NCBI GenBank assembly: GCA_022824205.1
Contig: JAJEAI010000063.1
Span: forward strand, 1 to 37,623
Length of the DNA: 37,623 bases
Origin: Candidatus Binatia bacterium
GTDB lineage: Bacteria; Desulfobacterota; Binatia; UBA9968; JAJDTQ01
Direction: 5' to 3'
A program made the translations under genes and the position numbers. Below the pieces are notes generated by a model. That model saw only the letters and a program-made list of their open reading frames with translations, was not told where the DNA came from and ran no database searches. Below, piece after piece: positions 15,476 to 23,886 of this stretch (position 1 is the stretch's first letter; each line of letters begins with the position of its first letter).

Positions 15476-16966
15476 CTACCGTTCTTTCCTCCAGGACTCC
15501 GCCAGCTCGATGGCCTTGAGCATGCCGCGGGCCTTGTTGAGGGTCTCTTCGTACTCCGTTTCGGGGTCGGAGTCGGCGACGATGCCGGCGCCGGCCTGGA
15601 TCACAGCGGTGCCGTCGTGAAGGGTGATGGTGCGGATGGCGATGCAGGTGTCGAGGTTGCCGTTGAAGCTCAGGTAGCCCACGGCGCCGGCGTAGAGCCC
15701 GCGCCTTTCCGGCTCCAGCTCGCTGATGATCTGCATGGCCCGTATCTTGGGCGCGCCCGACACGGTTCCCGCCGGGAAGCAGGAGCCGAACAGGTCCAGC
15801 GGGGTCTTTCCCCGTTCCAGCTCCGCCTTGACGTTGGAGACGATGTGCATGACGTGGGAGTAGCGCTCCACGACCATGAGCTGGTCTACCTCCACCGAGC
15901 CCACCTCGGCCACCCGGCCCACGTCGTTCCGCCCGAGGTCCACCAGCATGATGTGCTCGGCGCGCTCCTTCGGGTCGGCGAGCAGGTCCTCCTCCAGCTC
16001 CCGTTCCTCGCGCGCGTCCTTGCCCCGCGGCCGCGTGCCGGCGATGGGCCGGAGCTCGATCCCGCTCCCGGTAAGGCGCACCAGGATCTCCGGCGACGAG
16101 CCGATGATCTTGAGGTCGTCCAGCTCCAGGAAGAACATGTAGGGAGACGGGTTGGTGAACCGCAGCGCGCGGTAGATCTCCAGCGGCTCGGCCCGGGTCT
16201 TCGCCTCCAGCCGCTGGGAAAGCACCACCTGGATGACGTCGCCGGCGGCGATGTACTCCTTTCCCTGGCGCACCATGGCGCGGAACGTATGCGGCGTCAC
16301 GTTGGAGCGGTACCGGACGGCGTCGCCGGTCCCGGTGAGGCTTCTGGCCTCCAGGGCGTCGGGCAACTTCCGCAGGGAGGTCCGCACCCGTTCGATGCGG
16401 GCCACCGCTTCCCCGTAGAGAACGCGCAGGCTCTTGCCCTTGTGGACGTGGACGTTGTCGATGATCGTGATGGTGTGCTTGAGGTTGTCGAAGCTCACCA
16501 GCGTGCGCACCAGCAGGAAATAGACGTCGGGATAGCCGTGAGCGCGCCGGTCCGGGTTGGACACCCCGTGAAGCCGCTCCACCGCGTCGTAGGCCACGTA
16601 TCCCAGGGCGCCGCCGGTAAACGGCAGGTCCGGAATCGCGTTGGCGGGCCGGTACCCTTCGAGGATCCCGGTGAGCGCCTGCAGCGGGTCATCGCAGGTC
16701 CATTCCCTCTTCTTCCGCCCCTCGGTGACCTCCACCTCGCGCCCCCAGGCCTTGAACACCAGTTCCGGCTCGGTGCCGAGGAACGAATAGCGCGCCCAGC
16801 GCTCGCTGCCTTCCACGCTTTCCAGCAGGAACGAGTGCCGGCTCTTCCTCAGGCGGTTGTAGAACGACACCGGCGTCTCGAGGTCCATGAGGGTTTCCTC
16901 GTACACCGGAACGACGTTTCCCTGCTTGGCGAGTGCCGCGAATTCGCGGTACGAAGGTTGGATCAT
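15476..16966 (-). CDS. trpE: Anthranilate synthase component I
   Basis: This enzyme converts chorismate to anthranilate, the first step of tryptophan synthesis. In 496 residues, the N-terminal domain carries SFLLESVEGSERWARYSFLG with the LLES tryptophan feedback site (47-50), arguing for TrpE rather than PabB. The catalytic domain has QVVLSQRLEA, SPYMFFLEL, GSSPEILVRL, IAGTRPRGKDAREE, MLVDLGRNDVGRVA, FPAGTVSGAPKIRAMQII and IQAGAGIVADSDPE, all conserved. It is divergent from the DUF192 lipoprotein gene across about 110 bp. No leader peptide with Trp codons was found upstream. Confidence 0.92.
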   Translation of the reverse strand: MIQPSYREFAALAKQGNVVPVYEETLMDLETPVSFYNRLRKSRHSFLLESVEGSERWARYSFLGTEPELVFKAWGREVEVTEGRKKREWTCDDPLQALTGILEGYRPANAIPDLPFTGGALGYVAYDAVERLHGVSNPDRRAHGYPDVYFLLVRTLVSFDNLKHTITIIDNVHVHKGKSLRVLYGEAVARIERVRTSLRKLPDALEARSLTGTGDAVRYRSNVTPHTFRAMVRQGKEYIAAGDVIQVVLSQRLEAKTRAEPLEIYRALRFTNPSPYMFFLELDDLKIIGSSPEILVRLTGSGIELRPIAGTRPRGKDAREERELEEDLLADPKERAEHIMLVDLGRNDVGRVAEVGSVEVDQLMVVERYSHVMHIVSNVKAELERGKTPLDLFGSCFPAGTVSGAPKIRAMQIISELEPERRGLYAGAVGYLSFNGNLDTCIAIRTITLHDGTAVIQAGAGIVADSDPETEYEETLNKARGMLKAIELAESWRKER

Positions 16967-17078
16967 CAGTGGTGTTGTGGGGGTGTTCGCGAGACTCCGG
17001 GGCCCGTTTCAGTTCCAGTCGCCCAATTTAGCCGAAAGCCGTGCACAGCGCGAATGTGCCGGCAAGCTGCCCGCTGTC

Positions 17079-17537
17079 ATGAAGATTCCCGGGATGAGCG
17101 TGCGACGACCGCTGTGGCCTGCCTGCCTGCTGCTGCTTTGCCTCCAGGCGGCGTGCGACCGCGCTCCCTCGGTCATCTTCGAAGGCCCCGGCGGGGTCAA
17201 GGCCACCTTCAGCGTGGAGGTGGCCGACACCCCCGAGAAGCGGCGCTGGGGGTTGATGTACCGGCAGGATCTCGGGAACGACGAGGGCATGCTGTTCGTC
17301 TTTCCGGACGAGAGGGACCACTCCTTCTGGATGAAGAACACGCCCTTGTCCCTGGACATGATCTTCATGGACCGGCGCCGGCGGGTGGTGGGGATCATCC
17401 ACGACACCGTGCCGTTCTCCACCCGTTCCGTCGGCGTGGGCGTTGCCAGCCGGTACGTGCTGGAAGTTCGCGCCGGCCTGGCGCGGCGCAACCGCATCGT
17501 CGTGGGCGACGTGGCCCGCTTCGAGCGGGTCCCGTAG
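17079..17537 (+). CDS. DUF192 family lipoprotein
   Basis: This 152-residue protein has a signal sequence (MKIPGMSVRRPLWPACLLLL) ending CLQAAC, an imperfect lipobox. The DUF192 domain follows: FSVEVADTPEKRRWGLMYRQ, EGMLFVFPDERDHSFWMKNT, LSLDMIFMDRRRRVVGIIHD and SRYVLEVRAG. This matches the family along its full length. The biochemical role of DUF192 is not established. The ATG at 17079 is chosen because it places the signal peptide at the N-terminus; ATG 17094 is possible. Confidence 0.87.
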   Translation: MKIPGMSVRRPLWPACLLLLCLQAACDRAPSVIFEGPGGVKATFSVEVADTPEKRRWGLMYRQDLGNDEGMLFVFPDERDHSFWMKNTPLSLDMIFMDRRRRVVGIIHDTVPFSTRSVGVGVASRYVLEVRAGLARRNRIVVGDVARFERVP

Positions 17538-17538
17538 A

Positions 17539-17572
17539 CGGGCTCGTGACCGGCCCGGGCTCGTGACCGGCC
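17539..17572. repeat. Perfect 17-bp tandem duplication
   Basis: CGGGCTCGTGACCGGCC occurs twice without a spacer, just after the stop of the DUF192 gene and before the convergent dehydrogenase gene. It is probably slippage in GC-rich noncoding DNA. Confidence 0.8.
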
Positions 17573-17605
17573 GGGGGCGGCCGCTACGGCGCGGGCCGGT
17601 CCGGA

Positions 17606-18673
17606 TCAGATCTCGCGGAAGAAGTACGGCCGGATGGGCTGCAGCCGCTCTTCGTACGTGTCGGGATTCAGCAGCCACAGGGTGGCGGCGATGCTGCTCA
17701 GGAGCGAGTTGCCGTCCTGGGACGTGAAGCACATGCCCACCACCTCGCGCTCCCCGCGCAACGCGATGCTCTGGGTAACGATGGCGGTGTGGTTCAGGAT
17801 GCGCCCGAACAGGCCGTGGTCGCGCCCGAAGGAGAACACCGACGCCGAGGACTTCTTGTTGGTGACGGCGATGCGGCGGTTGGAGCGGATGCGCTGCATG
17901 AGCTGCTCCATGTCGATGGCGCGCTTGAGGATCAGGTTGAAGTGGATGGTGTGCATGTACTGGGTGTTGATCTTGAGCGCTGACGAGTAGATGTCCAGGT
18001 CGAAGCCCAGCGACTTGAACAGGTAGTAGGCGTCGCGCCCCTGGTGGGTGCCGAACCTGTCGTCGTCGTGGCGCCCCACCTCGGGCGCCGGGATGAAGTC
18101 CCCTTCCTGGCTGATGTCGTTGGCCCGGCGCATGCACACGAAGCGGCCCGCCTCGAGGTTGTCTTCCTTCTCCGGTCCCAGGGCCAGTGTGTCGATGAGC
18201 ACCGCCAGGTTGTGGGTGTTGCAGCTCACCACCTGGACGAAGCGGTCCTCGTCCCGGTCGAGGGCGGCGTCGTTGATGCCGCGGGCGTACATCTTCCCGA
18301 ACCCGAACTCGCTGCCCTGGGCGATGAAGCCCTTGCCGTTCTTGCCGGCGTAATGCTGGTAGAACTTCTCCTTGTTCTGGTTGCCGACGGGGGTGCAGTC
18401 GATGACCACGGAGGCCCGCTCGATGGCGGCTTCGGAGTCGAACGACGGTTTCATGTCGAGCTTGGCGAACTCGTCCCAGTGGTCCTTGCCCACGCTCAGC
18501 CGGGCGCCCTTGCCCTGGAGGGCCGTAATCTTGGAGCGGTCGGTGACCCGCGGGGTTTGCTTGTTGAACGTCACTTCGTCGATACCGAAGGCTTCCCTGA
18601 AGCTCGCCAGGATACCGATGAGGGGCTCGCCTATGGTCCCCGTACCGACAACGTGAACGATTTTCCTGTCCAT
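17606..18673 (-). CDS. Type II (archaeal-like) glyceraldehyde-3-phosphate dehydrogenase-like protein
   Basis: The protein has 355 residues with an N-terminal Rossmann motif (VGTGTIGEPLIG, glycines 10-15). Other motifs are ASVVIDCTPVGNQNKEKFY and VVSCNTHNLAVLIDTLAL, where Cys151 aligns with the catalytic Cys of archaeal GAPDH (SCNTTGL). The region KINTQYMHTIHFNLILKR and the C-terminal GLFGRILNHTAIVTQSIAL also fit this fold. The substitution of the residues after SCNT suggests a different substrate from glyceraldehyde-3-phosphate. GAGGAG lies upstream of the ATG. It is divergent from tldD and has no co-transcribed neighbour to hint at the pathway. Confidence 0.65.
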   Translation of the reverse strand: MDRKIVHVVGTGTIGEPLIGILASFREAFGIDEVTFNKQTPRVTDRSKITALQGKGARLSVGKDHWDEFAKLDMKPSFDSEAAIERASVVIDCTPVGNQNKEKFYQHYAGKNGKGFIAQGSEFGFGKMYARGINDAALDRDEDRFVQVVSCNTHNLAVLIDTLALGPEKEDNLEAGRFVCMRRANDISQEGDFIPAPEVGRHDDDRFGTHQGRDAYYLFKSLGFDLDIYSSALKINTQYMHTIHFNLILKRAIDMEQLMQRIRSNRRIAVTNKKSSASVFSFGRDHGLFGRILNHTAIVTQSIALRGEREVVGMCFTSQDGNSLLSSIAATLWLLNPDTYEERLQPIRPYFFREI

Positions 18674-18829
18674 CGGATCAACTCCTCGAAACTGCGTCCG
18701 GTTGCTCCCCGTATCCTTTCATGTTGCGCGTGTTGCCGTTACACTGTCCTTGTGCCGGTTGCGGAGGGGAGGCACGGCACCGGATCTCATATCATACAGG
18801 CAAGTCCGATATAAGGAAAGGGAAGGGTC

Positions 18830-20317
18830 TTGGACAAGAGCCAGGGGAGCCCGCCTGCCTTCTCGCCGGCGGCATTCTTCGATGAGCGGTTCGGGGTCAC
18901 GACACGGGATCTGGACCGGGTTCTGGGCCGGGCCATGGCCCGGCACGCAGACTACGCCGACCTCTATTTCGAGTACCGCACTCACGACCAGGTCCACCTG
19001 GAAGAGGGGCTGGTCAAGCATGCGTCGGTATCCACCGCCAACGGGGTCGGCGCGCGCGTGCTCGCCGAGGCCAGGACCGGGTACGCGTTCACCGACGACG
19101 TGACCATCAAGAATCTGGACACGGCGGTGCGGACGGCCAACGTCATCGCCAACGACCGGGGTTCCGACCGGCCGGCACGGGTCCCGGCCCCGCAGGCCCC
19201 TCGCCGCGACCTCTATCCCGTGCCCCACTCCTTCGCGGACGTGCCCCTGGAGCGCAAGATCGGCGTCCTGCAGGACCTGGACCGGTTCGCGCGCAAGGCC
19301 GATGCGCGCGTCAAGGGCGTGTTCGCCACCCTGTCGCTGGAGAACAAGGTGGTGCTCATCGCCTCGTCGCAGGGTTGGGTGCTGGGGGACTTCCAGCCGC
19401 TGGTGCGCTGCAACGTCCGCTGCATCGTGGAGGACAAGGGCAACCGCCAGGCCGGCTACTTCGGCTGGGGCGGACGCATGGCGCTGGACGACTGCGTCGA
19501 CGCGGCGCGCTGCGAAGCCAACGCCCGCGAGGCCGTGCGCCGGGGCCTGGTGAACCTCGACGCGGTGGCCGCGCCCGCGGGTCCCATGGACGTGGTGCTG
19601 GGTCCGGGTTGGCCCGGCATCCTGCTGCACGAGGCCATCGGACACGGCCTCGAGGCGGACTTCAACCGGCGCAAGACCTCGGCTTTCTCCGGCCGCATCG
19701 GCGAGCGCGTGGCCACCGAGCTGTGCACGGTGGTGGACGACGGAACCATCCCCTGGCGGCGCGGCTCCCTCAACGTGGACGACGAGGGCACGCCGACCCA
19801 GCGCACGGTGCTGATCGAGGATGGCATCCTGCGCGGGTACATGCACGATCGCCTGAACGCCGCCCTGCTGGGCATGGAGCTCACCGGCAACGGCCGGCGC
19901 GAGAGCTACGCCCACGTGCCCATGCCGCGCATGACCAACACCTTCATGCTGGCGGGGGAGGAGGACCCCGAGGACATCATCCGCTCCGTGAAGGACGGCA
20001 TCTACGCGGTCTCCTTCGGTGGCGGGCAGGTGGACATCACCAGCGGCAAGTTCGTCTTCTCCGCCAACGAGGCGTACCGCATCGAGGACGGCAGTGTGAC
20101 CCAACCGGTGCGCGATGCCACCCTCATCGGCAACGGGCCGGACGTGCTCACGCGGGTGAGCCGGGTGGGCGCGGACCTGGCGCTGGACGACGGCATCGGA
20201 ACCTGCGGCAAGGACGGCCAGGGCGTGCCCGTGGGCGTGGGCCTGCCCACCATCCGGGTGGACCAGCTCGTGGTGGGCGGCACGTCCGTGCGCGGGCCGA
20301 GCGGTTTTCAAGGTTGA
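18830..20317 (+). CDS. tldD: Metalloprotease TldD
   Basis: This is the catalytic subunit of the TldD/TldE protease, which matures modified peptides and degrades some proteins (in E. coli, microcin B17 and CcdA). The zinc motif is HEAIGHGLEADFN, His267 and His271. Also conserved are FEYRTHDQVHLEEGLVKHAS near the N-terminus and MTNTFMLAGEEDPEDIIRSV near the C-terminus. At 495 residues it is of normal length. The start is TTG 18830 behind a strong purine-rich GGAAGGG; no ATG is suitably placed. tldE follows after 2 nt. Confidence 0.93.
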   Translation: MDKSQGSPPAFSPAAFFDERFGVTTRDLDRVLGRAMARHADYADLYFEYRTHDQVHLEEGLVKHASVSTANGVGARVLAEARTGYAFTDDVTIKNLDTAVRTANVIANDRGSDRPARVPAPQAPRRDLYPVPHSFADVPLERKIGVLQDLDRFARKADARVKGVFATLSLENKVVLIASSQGWVLGDFQPLVRCNVRCIVEDKGNRQAGYFGWGGRMALDDCVDAARCEANAREAVRRGLVNLDAVAAPAGPMDVVLGPGWPGILLHEAIGHGLEADFNRRKTSAFSGRIGERVATELCTVVDDGTIPWRRGSLNVDDEGTPTQRTVLIEDGILRGYMHDRLNAALLGMELTGNGRRESYAHVPMPRMTNTFMLAGEEDPEDIIRSVKDGIYAVSFGGGQVDITSGKFVFSANEAYRIEDGSVTQPVRDATLIGNGPDVLTRVSRVGADLALDDGIGTCGKDGQGVPVGVGLPTIRVDQLVVGGTSVRGPSGFQG

Positions 20318-20319
20318 GA

Positions 20320-21681
20320 ATGAGCATGGAGCGTTTGCCGATGGACCGGGAACTGGCGCTGGGGCTGCTGGCGCGGGCGAAGGAGAAGGGCGCGTCCCAG
20401 GGCGACGTGACGCTCATCGAGCGCGAGGGCGTCCAGGTGAAGGTGCGGCTCGGCGAACTGGAAACCGTGAGCCAGGCGCACGAGATGCGTCTCGGGCTGC
20501 GGCTCTTCTTCGGCCGGAGCGCCGCCGCCACTTCCACCTCCGACCTTTCGCGGGCCTCGCTGGACCGCTTGGTGGAGGAGACCTGCGCCATGGCCCGGGC
20601 CACGGCCAGTGACGAGTTCGGCGGCCTGCCCGACGCCGGCGAGATGGCCGCCGAGGTGCCGGACCTGGACCTCCTGGACCATGAGTCACGGGGACTTCCC
20701 ATCGAGGACGGCATCGACGCCGCGCGCGCCGCCGAGGAACACGCGCTGCAATACGACCCGCGGGTGACCAACTCCGAGGGCGCCGAGTTCGCAAGCTCGT
20801 TCAACCGCCTCATCCACGCCAATTCCGAAGGCTTCGCCGGGGAATACGCCACCTCCCGTTTTCATCTCTCGTTGGCTCCGGTGGCGACGTCCAACGGTTC
20901 CATGGAGCGGGATCACTGGTACACGGCCGCGCGCCGCCGCGACGCGCTGGACTCCCCGGAGGACGTGGGCCGGGAGGCCGGGCGCCGCGTGACCCGCCGG
21001 CTGGGCGCCCGCCAGGTGCGCACCTGCGAGGTGCCGGTGGTCTTCGACGCGTCCATCGCGGGCACCCTGGTGCGGCACGTGGCCCAGGCGGTTTCCGGCT
21101 ACGCCCTCTACCAGCGCGCGTCCTTCCTGTGCGACCGGCTCGGCGAGCGCGTGGCATCCGATCTCGTCCACGTCGTCGACGACGGCACGATCCCGCGCGC
21201 GCTCGGGTCGCGCCCGTTCGACTCCGAGGGCGTCGGCGTCCGGCGCAAGGAGGTGGTCGAGGCCGGCCTCCTGCGGAGCTACCTGCTCGACGCCTACAGC
21301 GCGCGCAAGCTCGGCGGCAGGTCCACCGGCAACGCCGCCCGGGGCGTGGGTCAACCCTCGGCGGTCTCCCCCATGAACCTTCGACTTCTCCCCGGCGAGC
21401 ACAGTCCCGAGGACATCATCGCCTCGGTGGAGGACGGCTTCTACCTCACCGAGCTCATGGGCTTCGGCTTCAACGCCGTCACCGGCAACTACTCCCGGGG
21501 CGCCGCCGGCATCTGGATCGAGAACGGCGAACTCGCCTACCCGGTCTCCGAGCTCACCATCGCGGGCAACCTCAACGACATGCTGCGCCGGATCGAGATG
21601 GTCGGCAACGACCTCCGCCCGCAGAGCCCGGTGGCCGCCCCCACGCTCAAGATCGCGCGCATGACCGTGGCCGGGGAGTAG
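20320..21681 (+). CDS. TldE/PmbA partner subunit
   Basis: This 453-residue partner of TldD lacks the zinc-binding HExxxH, as TldE/PmbA proteins do. Matching segments are QVKVRLGELETVSQAHEMRL, VVFDASIAGTLVRHVAQAVS, VDDGTIPRALGSRPFDSEGV and GVRRKEVVEAGLLRSYLLDA. The C-terminal FGFNAVTGNYSRGAAGIWIE and the closing LTIAGNLNDMLRRIEMVGND are also typical. The ATG at 20320 lies 2 nt after the tldD stop, so the subunits are translationally linked. The open frame extends far upstream inside tldD but that part is a shadow. Confidence 0.92.
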   Translation: MSMERLPMDRELALGLLARAKEKGASQGDVTLIEREGVQVKVRLGELETVSQAHEMRLGLRLFFGRSAAATSTSDLSRASLDRLVEETCAMARATASDEFGGLPDAGEMAAEVPDLDLLDHESRGLPIEDGIDAARAAEEHALQYDPRVTNSEGAEFASSFNRLIHANSEGFAGEYATSRFHLSLAPVATSNGSMERDHWYTAARRRDALDSPEDVGREAGRRVTRRLGARQVRTCEVPVVFDASIAGTLVRHVAQAVSGYALYQRASFLCDRLGERVASDLVHVVDDGTIPRALGSRPFDSEGVGVRRKEVVEAGLLRSYLLDAYSARKLGGRSTGNAARGVGQPSAVSPMNLRLLPGEHSPEDIIASVEDGFYLTELMGFGFNAVTGNYSRGAAGIWIENGELAYPVSELTIAGNLNDMLRRIEMVGNDLRPQSPVAAPTLKIARMTVAGE

Positions 21682-21798
21682 GCAAACCCGATCGGGCCTC
21701 CGTGGCTGGTTCCCGCGGCCGCAATCTGCGGTTGAAAACCACAAAATAGCGGTATTATTCATAGGAGCGACTGCATTTTTGTCTCATTTTGTCTTATA

Positions 21799-22332
21799 AT
21801 GAGCCGACCGGTCCGTCGCCGAGAACTCTATTTCTCCATCCTCGAAGACTTGCTCATAGCCGTTCGTCTGCCCGTGTTTTCCCGCAAGGCCAAGCGGAAG
21901 CTCATCTCGCAACAGAAGTTCTATTTCTTCGACGCGGGCGTGTTCCGTGCGATCCGGCCGACAGGCCCGCTGGACTCCGAGGCCGAGATGGACGGTCCCG
22001 CCCTGGAAACCCTGGTGCTCCAGGAGTTGCGCGCCGCCAACGACTACCACGACTACGGCTACGAGATCTTCTTCTGGCGCACCCGCAACAACCTGGAAGT
22101 CGACTTCGTCCTGTACGGACCACGCGGTCTGGTGGCCATCGAGATCAAGCGCTCGACCCAGATTCAACCCAAGGACACGAGGGCGCTCCGGGAATTCAAG
22201 AAGGACTATCCGCCGGCCAAATGCTTCGTCTTTTACGGTGGGCCGAGCGTGCTCTACCTGGACGATGTCACCGTGCTACCCATCGAACAGGCGCTGACGT
22301 ATCTTTACGACATCCTGAGCAATGTCTCGTAG
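21799..22332 (+). pseudogene. DUF4143 ATPase, C-terminal fragment
   Basis: The 177 residues match only the C-terminal DUF4143 part of the archaeal-type AAA_14/DUF4143 ATPases. They include YFSILEDLLIAVRLPVFSRK, KFYFFDAGVFRAI, LETLVLQELRAANDY, IFFWRTRNNLEVDFVLYG and LVAIEIKRS (nuclease-like D-x-n-ExK pattern). The N-terminal Walker A domain of about 200 residues is absent. Upstream DNA (21682-21798) is noncoding. The family is often mobile and decays easily. It may still be expressed from the ATG at 21799 but is best called a fragment. Confidence 0.75.
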
Positions 22333-22390
22333 GTTGGTGCCGAGGGGACGACTTTGGGGTCGTCGTGGCGGGTTGGGTCGAACCGCGCGT

Positions 22391-22427
22391 CGTGTCTGTT
22401 TGATGATCCAATCATCGAACTGACACG
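22391..22427. terminator. Inverted repeat between convergent genes
   Basis: CGTGTCTGTTTGATGAT (22391-22407) and ATCATCGAACTGACACG (22411-22427) pair over 17 bp with two mismatches around a 3-base loop. It lies between the convergent DUF4143 fragment and the YqaA gene. A T-run is missing, so terminator function is likely but not certain. Confidence 0.5.
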
Positions 22428-22481
22428 TTCCCGCTGTCTTCCGGCCACGTACTCGAGGGCCAAGTCCGAACCGGCGCCAAT

Positions 22482-23084
22482 TCATGATGGGAAGGGACGG
22501 AACAGCAACCAGATGCCGACGACGAGGAAGAGGCCGATAACCGTGGCTGCGCCCAGGTGACGCTCGATGAGCGTCCTTACTGGCGGACCGAAGTACCAGA
22601 GGAGCGTCGCTTCCACGTAGAAACGGAAACCGCGGGAGAGCAGGGAGGCCAGGACGAAGACGCCGAGGTCGAGTCCGGCCGCGCCGCACGCGACGGCCAC
22701 CAGCTTGTAGGGCAGCGGGGTCAGGGCGCCGGCGACGACGATCCCTGCGCCCCATTCGCGCCGGTACGCTTCGAATTCCTCGAGCTTCCCTTCATGCCCC
22801 CACAGCGCAAACAGAGGCTCGCCGACGGCTTCGAAAAGGAAATAGCCGATGGCGTACCCGGCGAGGCCGCCGGCCGCCGAGGACAGGGTGGAGATGCCGG
22901 CGAAGGTCCAGGCCCTGGCGCGCCGCGCCAGCACCATCGGGATGAGAAGCAGGTCCGGGGGGACCGGGAGGAACAGACTTTGCAGAAAGCAGACCGCGGC
23001 CAGCGCCCACACCGCGTGCCGTGTCTCGGCGCTACGCATCGCCCAGCCATAGAAATCCCGGAGCGTATGGGGCGTTCCGCGCAT
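22482..23084 (-). CDS. YqaA/DedA-family membrane protein (VTT domain)
   Basis: This inner-membrane protein of 200 residues belongs to the SNARE-associated/VTT (DedA-like) superfamily, YqaA branch. The first helices start at RHAVWALAAVCFLQSLFLPV followed by PPDLLLIPM. GGLAGYAIGYFLFEAVGEPL and GIVVAGALTPLPYKLVAVAC with GAAGLDLGVFVLASLLSRGF are typical VTT signatures, including the Pro-rich re-entrant loop. DedA-like proteins are linked to lipid-carrier flipping and membrane homeostasis. ATG 23084 is preferred to GTG 23093. Noncoding DNA of about 240 bp follows to the next plus-strand gene. Confidence 0.85.
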   Translation of the reverse strand: MRGTPHTLRDFYGWAMRSAETRHAVWALAAVCFLQSLFLPVPPDLLLIPMVLARRARAWTFAGISTLSSAAGGLAGYAIGYFLFEAVGEPLFALWGHEGKLEEFEAYRREWGAGIVVAGALTPLPYKLVAVACGAAGLDLGVFVLASLLSRGFRFYVEATLLWYFGPPVRTLIERHLGAATVIGLFLVVGIWLLFRPFPS

Positions 23085-23331
23085 CGCATCCACACCTAGC
23101 CCTTCAACCTGTTCGCCAGACCGCCAACCTGGTCATCTTCACTCTACCGTCACTCCCGGCCTGATGGACAGGAGTGTTGGCCGGTGGTATTCTCGCCGGG
23201 TTCGCTAGGGGGTGCGAGTTGTGGGGAAGAGATCGCCGATCGCAAAGCAAGTGCTCCAGATACGGGTCAAGGCAGGACGCTCGGGTTGAGCCAGCAATGG
23301 AGTACCGGCGATAACGCAGGCACGCGAACCG

Positions 23332-23886
23332 ATGTCGATCACTCTGGACGACCTAAAGAAGGGCACTATGCCCGGCGTCGAGGCGGATGTCGGCGCATAC
23401 TTGGCACAAGCCGCGATTATCTGTTTCGAGGATAGCAAGCATTCAAGCGGTGTAAAGCTACTGGTTGAAGGCACCTTCGAAGGGAATCCTGAGGTGCGCT
23501 GGGCACCGCTTGCGAATCCGGAACAGGCCCGACGCTCTTGGGACGCCGATGAAGCGACGGAACAGGGCGCTGTGGGGGTCGCTGCATTGCTGATCGACAA
23601 GTTCACCGAATATACGGTGGTGGAGCGATCAATTAAGTGGATCGGAACCCGTCGCGGATCTGGATTCGACTACTGGCTCGGGAAGGAACCGAAGCCGTAT
23701 GGTTCGCAGTTGCTAGGTGACGCTCGGCTTGAGGTGTCCGGCATTCGAAGTGGTAGTCACGCTGATCTCGTGGCGCGAGTGCGCCAGAAGGCAACTCAGA
23801 CGGAAGCGTCGGACTGGCTAAGAATTGAGGCCTATGTAGCCGTCACTGAATTCAGCTCTCCACGAACAATGGTACTACGGCGATGA
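23332..23886 (+). CDS. Uncharacterised protein A of a two-gene cassette
   Basis: Family not recognised. This 184-residue soluble protein has no signal peptide or membrane segment. Visible blocks look conserved: DADEATEQGAVGVAALLIDK, ERSIKWIGTRRGSGFDYWLG, LLGDARLEVSGIRSG, and a C-terminal AYVAVTEFSSPRTMVLRR. The spacing of Glu (EQGA), Asp (GFDYWL) and Glu (LEVSG) is reminiscent of a PD-(D/E)xK nuclease core, but a lysine is missing from the last motif; this is speculative. Its stop overlaps the start of the next gene (ATGA), so the two are translationally coupled. The DNA looks less GC-rich than its neighbours, suggesting transfer. Confidence 0.7.
   Translation: MSITLDDLKKGTMPGVEADVGAYLAQAAIICFEDSKHSSGVKLLVEGTFEGNPEVRWAPLANPEQARRSWDADEATEQGAVGVAALLIDKFTEYTVVERSIKWIGTRRGSGFDYWLGKEPKPYGSQLLGDARLEVSGIRSGSHADLVARVRQKATQTEASDWLRIEAYVAVTEFSSPRTMVLRR

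Noticed and set aside
21732..21758. TTGAAA ... TATTAT as a promoter for the DUF4143 fragment
   Set aside because: The spacer is only 15 bp and the gene is a fragment; evidence too weak to annotate.
23221..23332. In-frame GTG ... UGA (23287) upstream of protein A, suggesting a second selenocysteine
   Set aside because: The context (RSG-UGA-ASNG) is not a redox motif, no family match is visible on the upstream side, and a start at ATG 23332 explains the gene.
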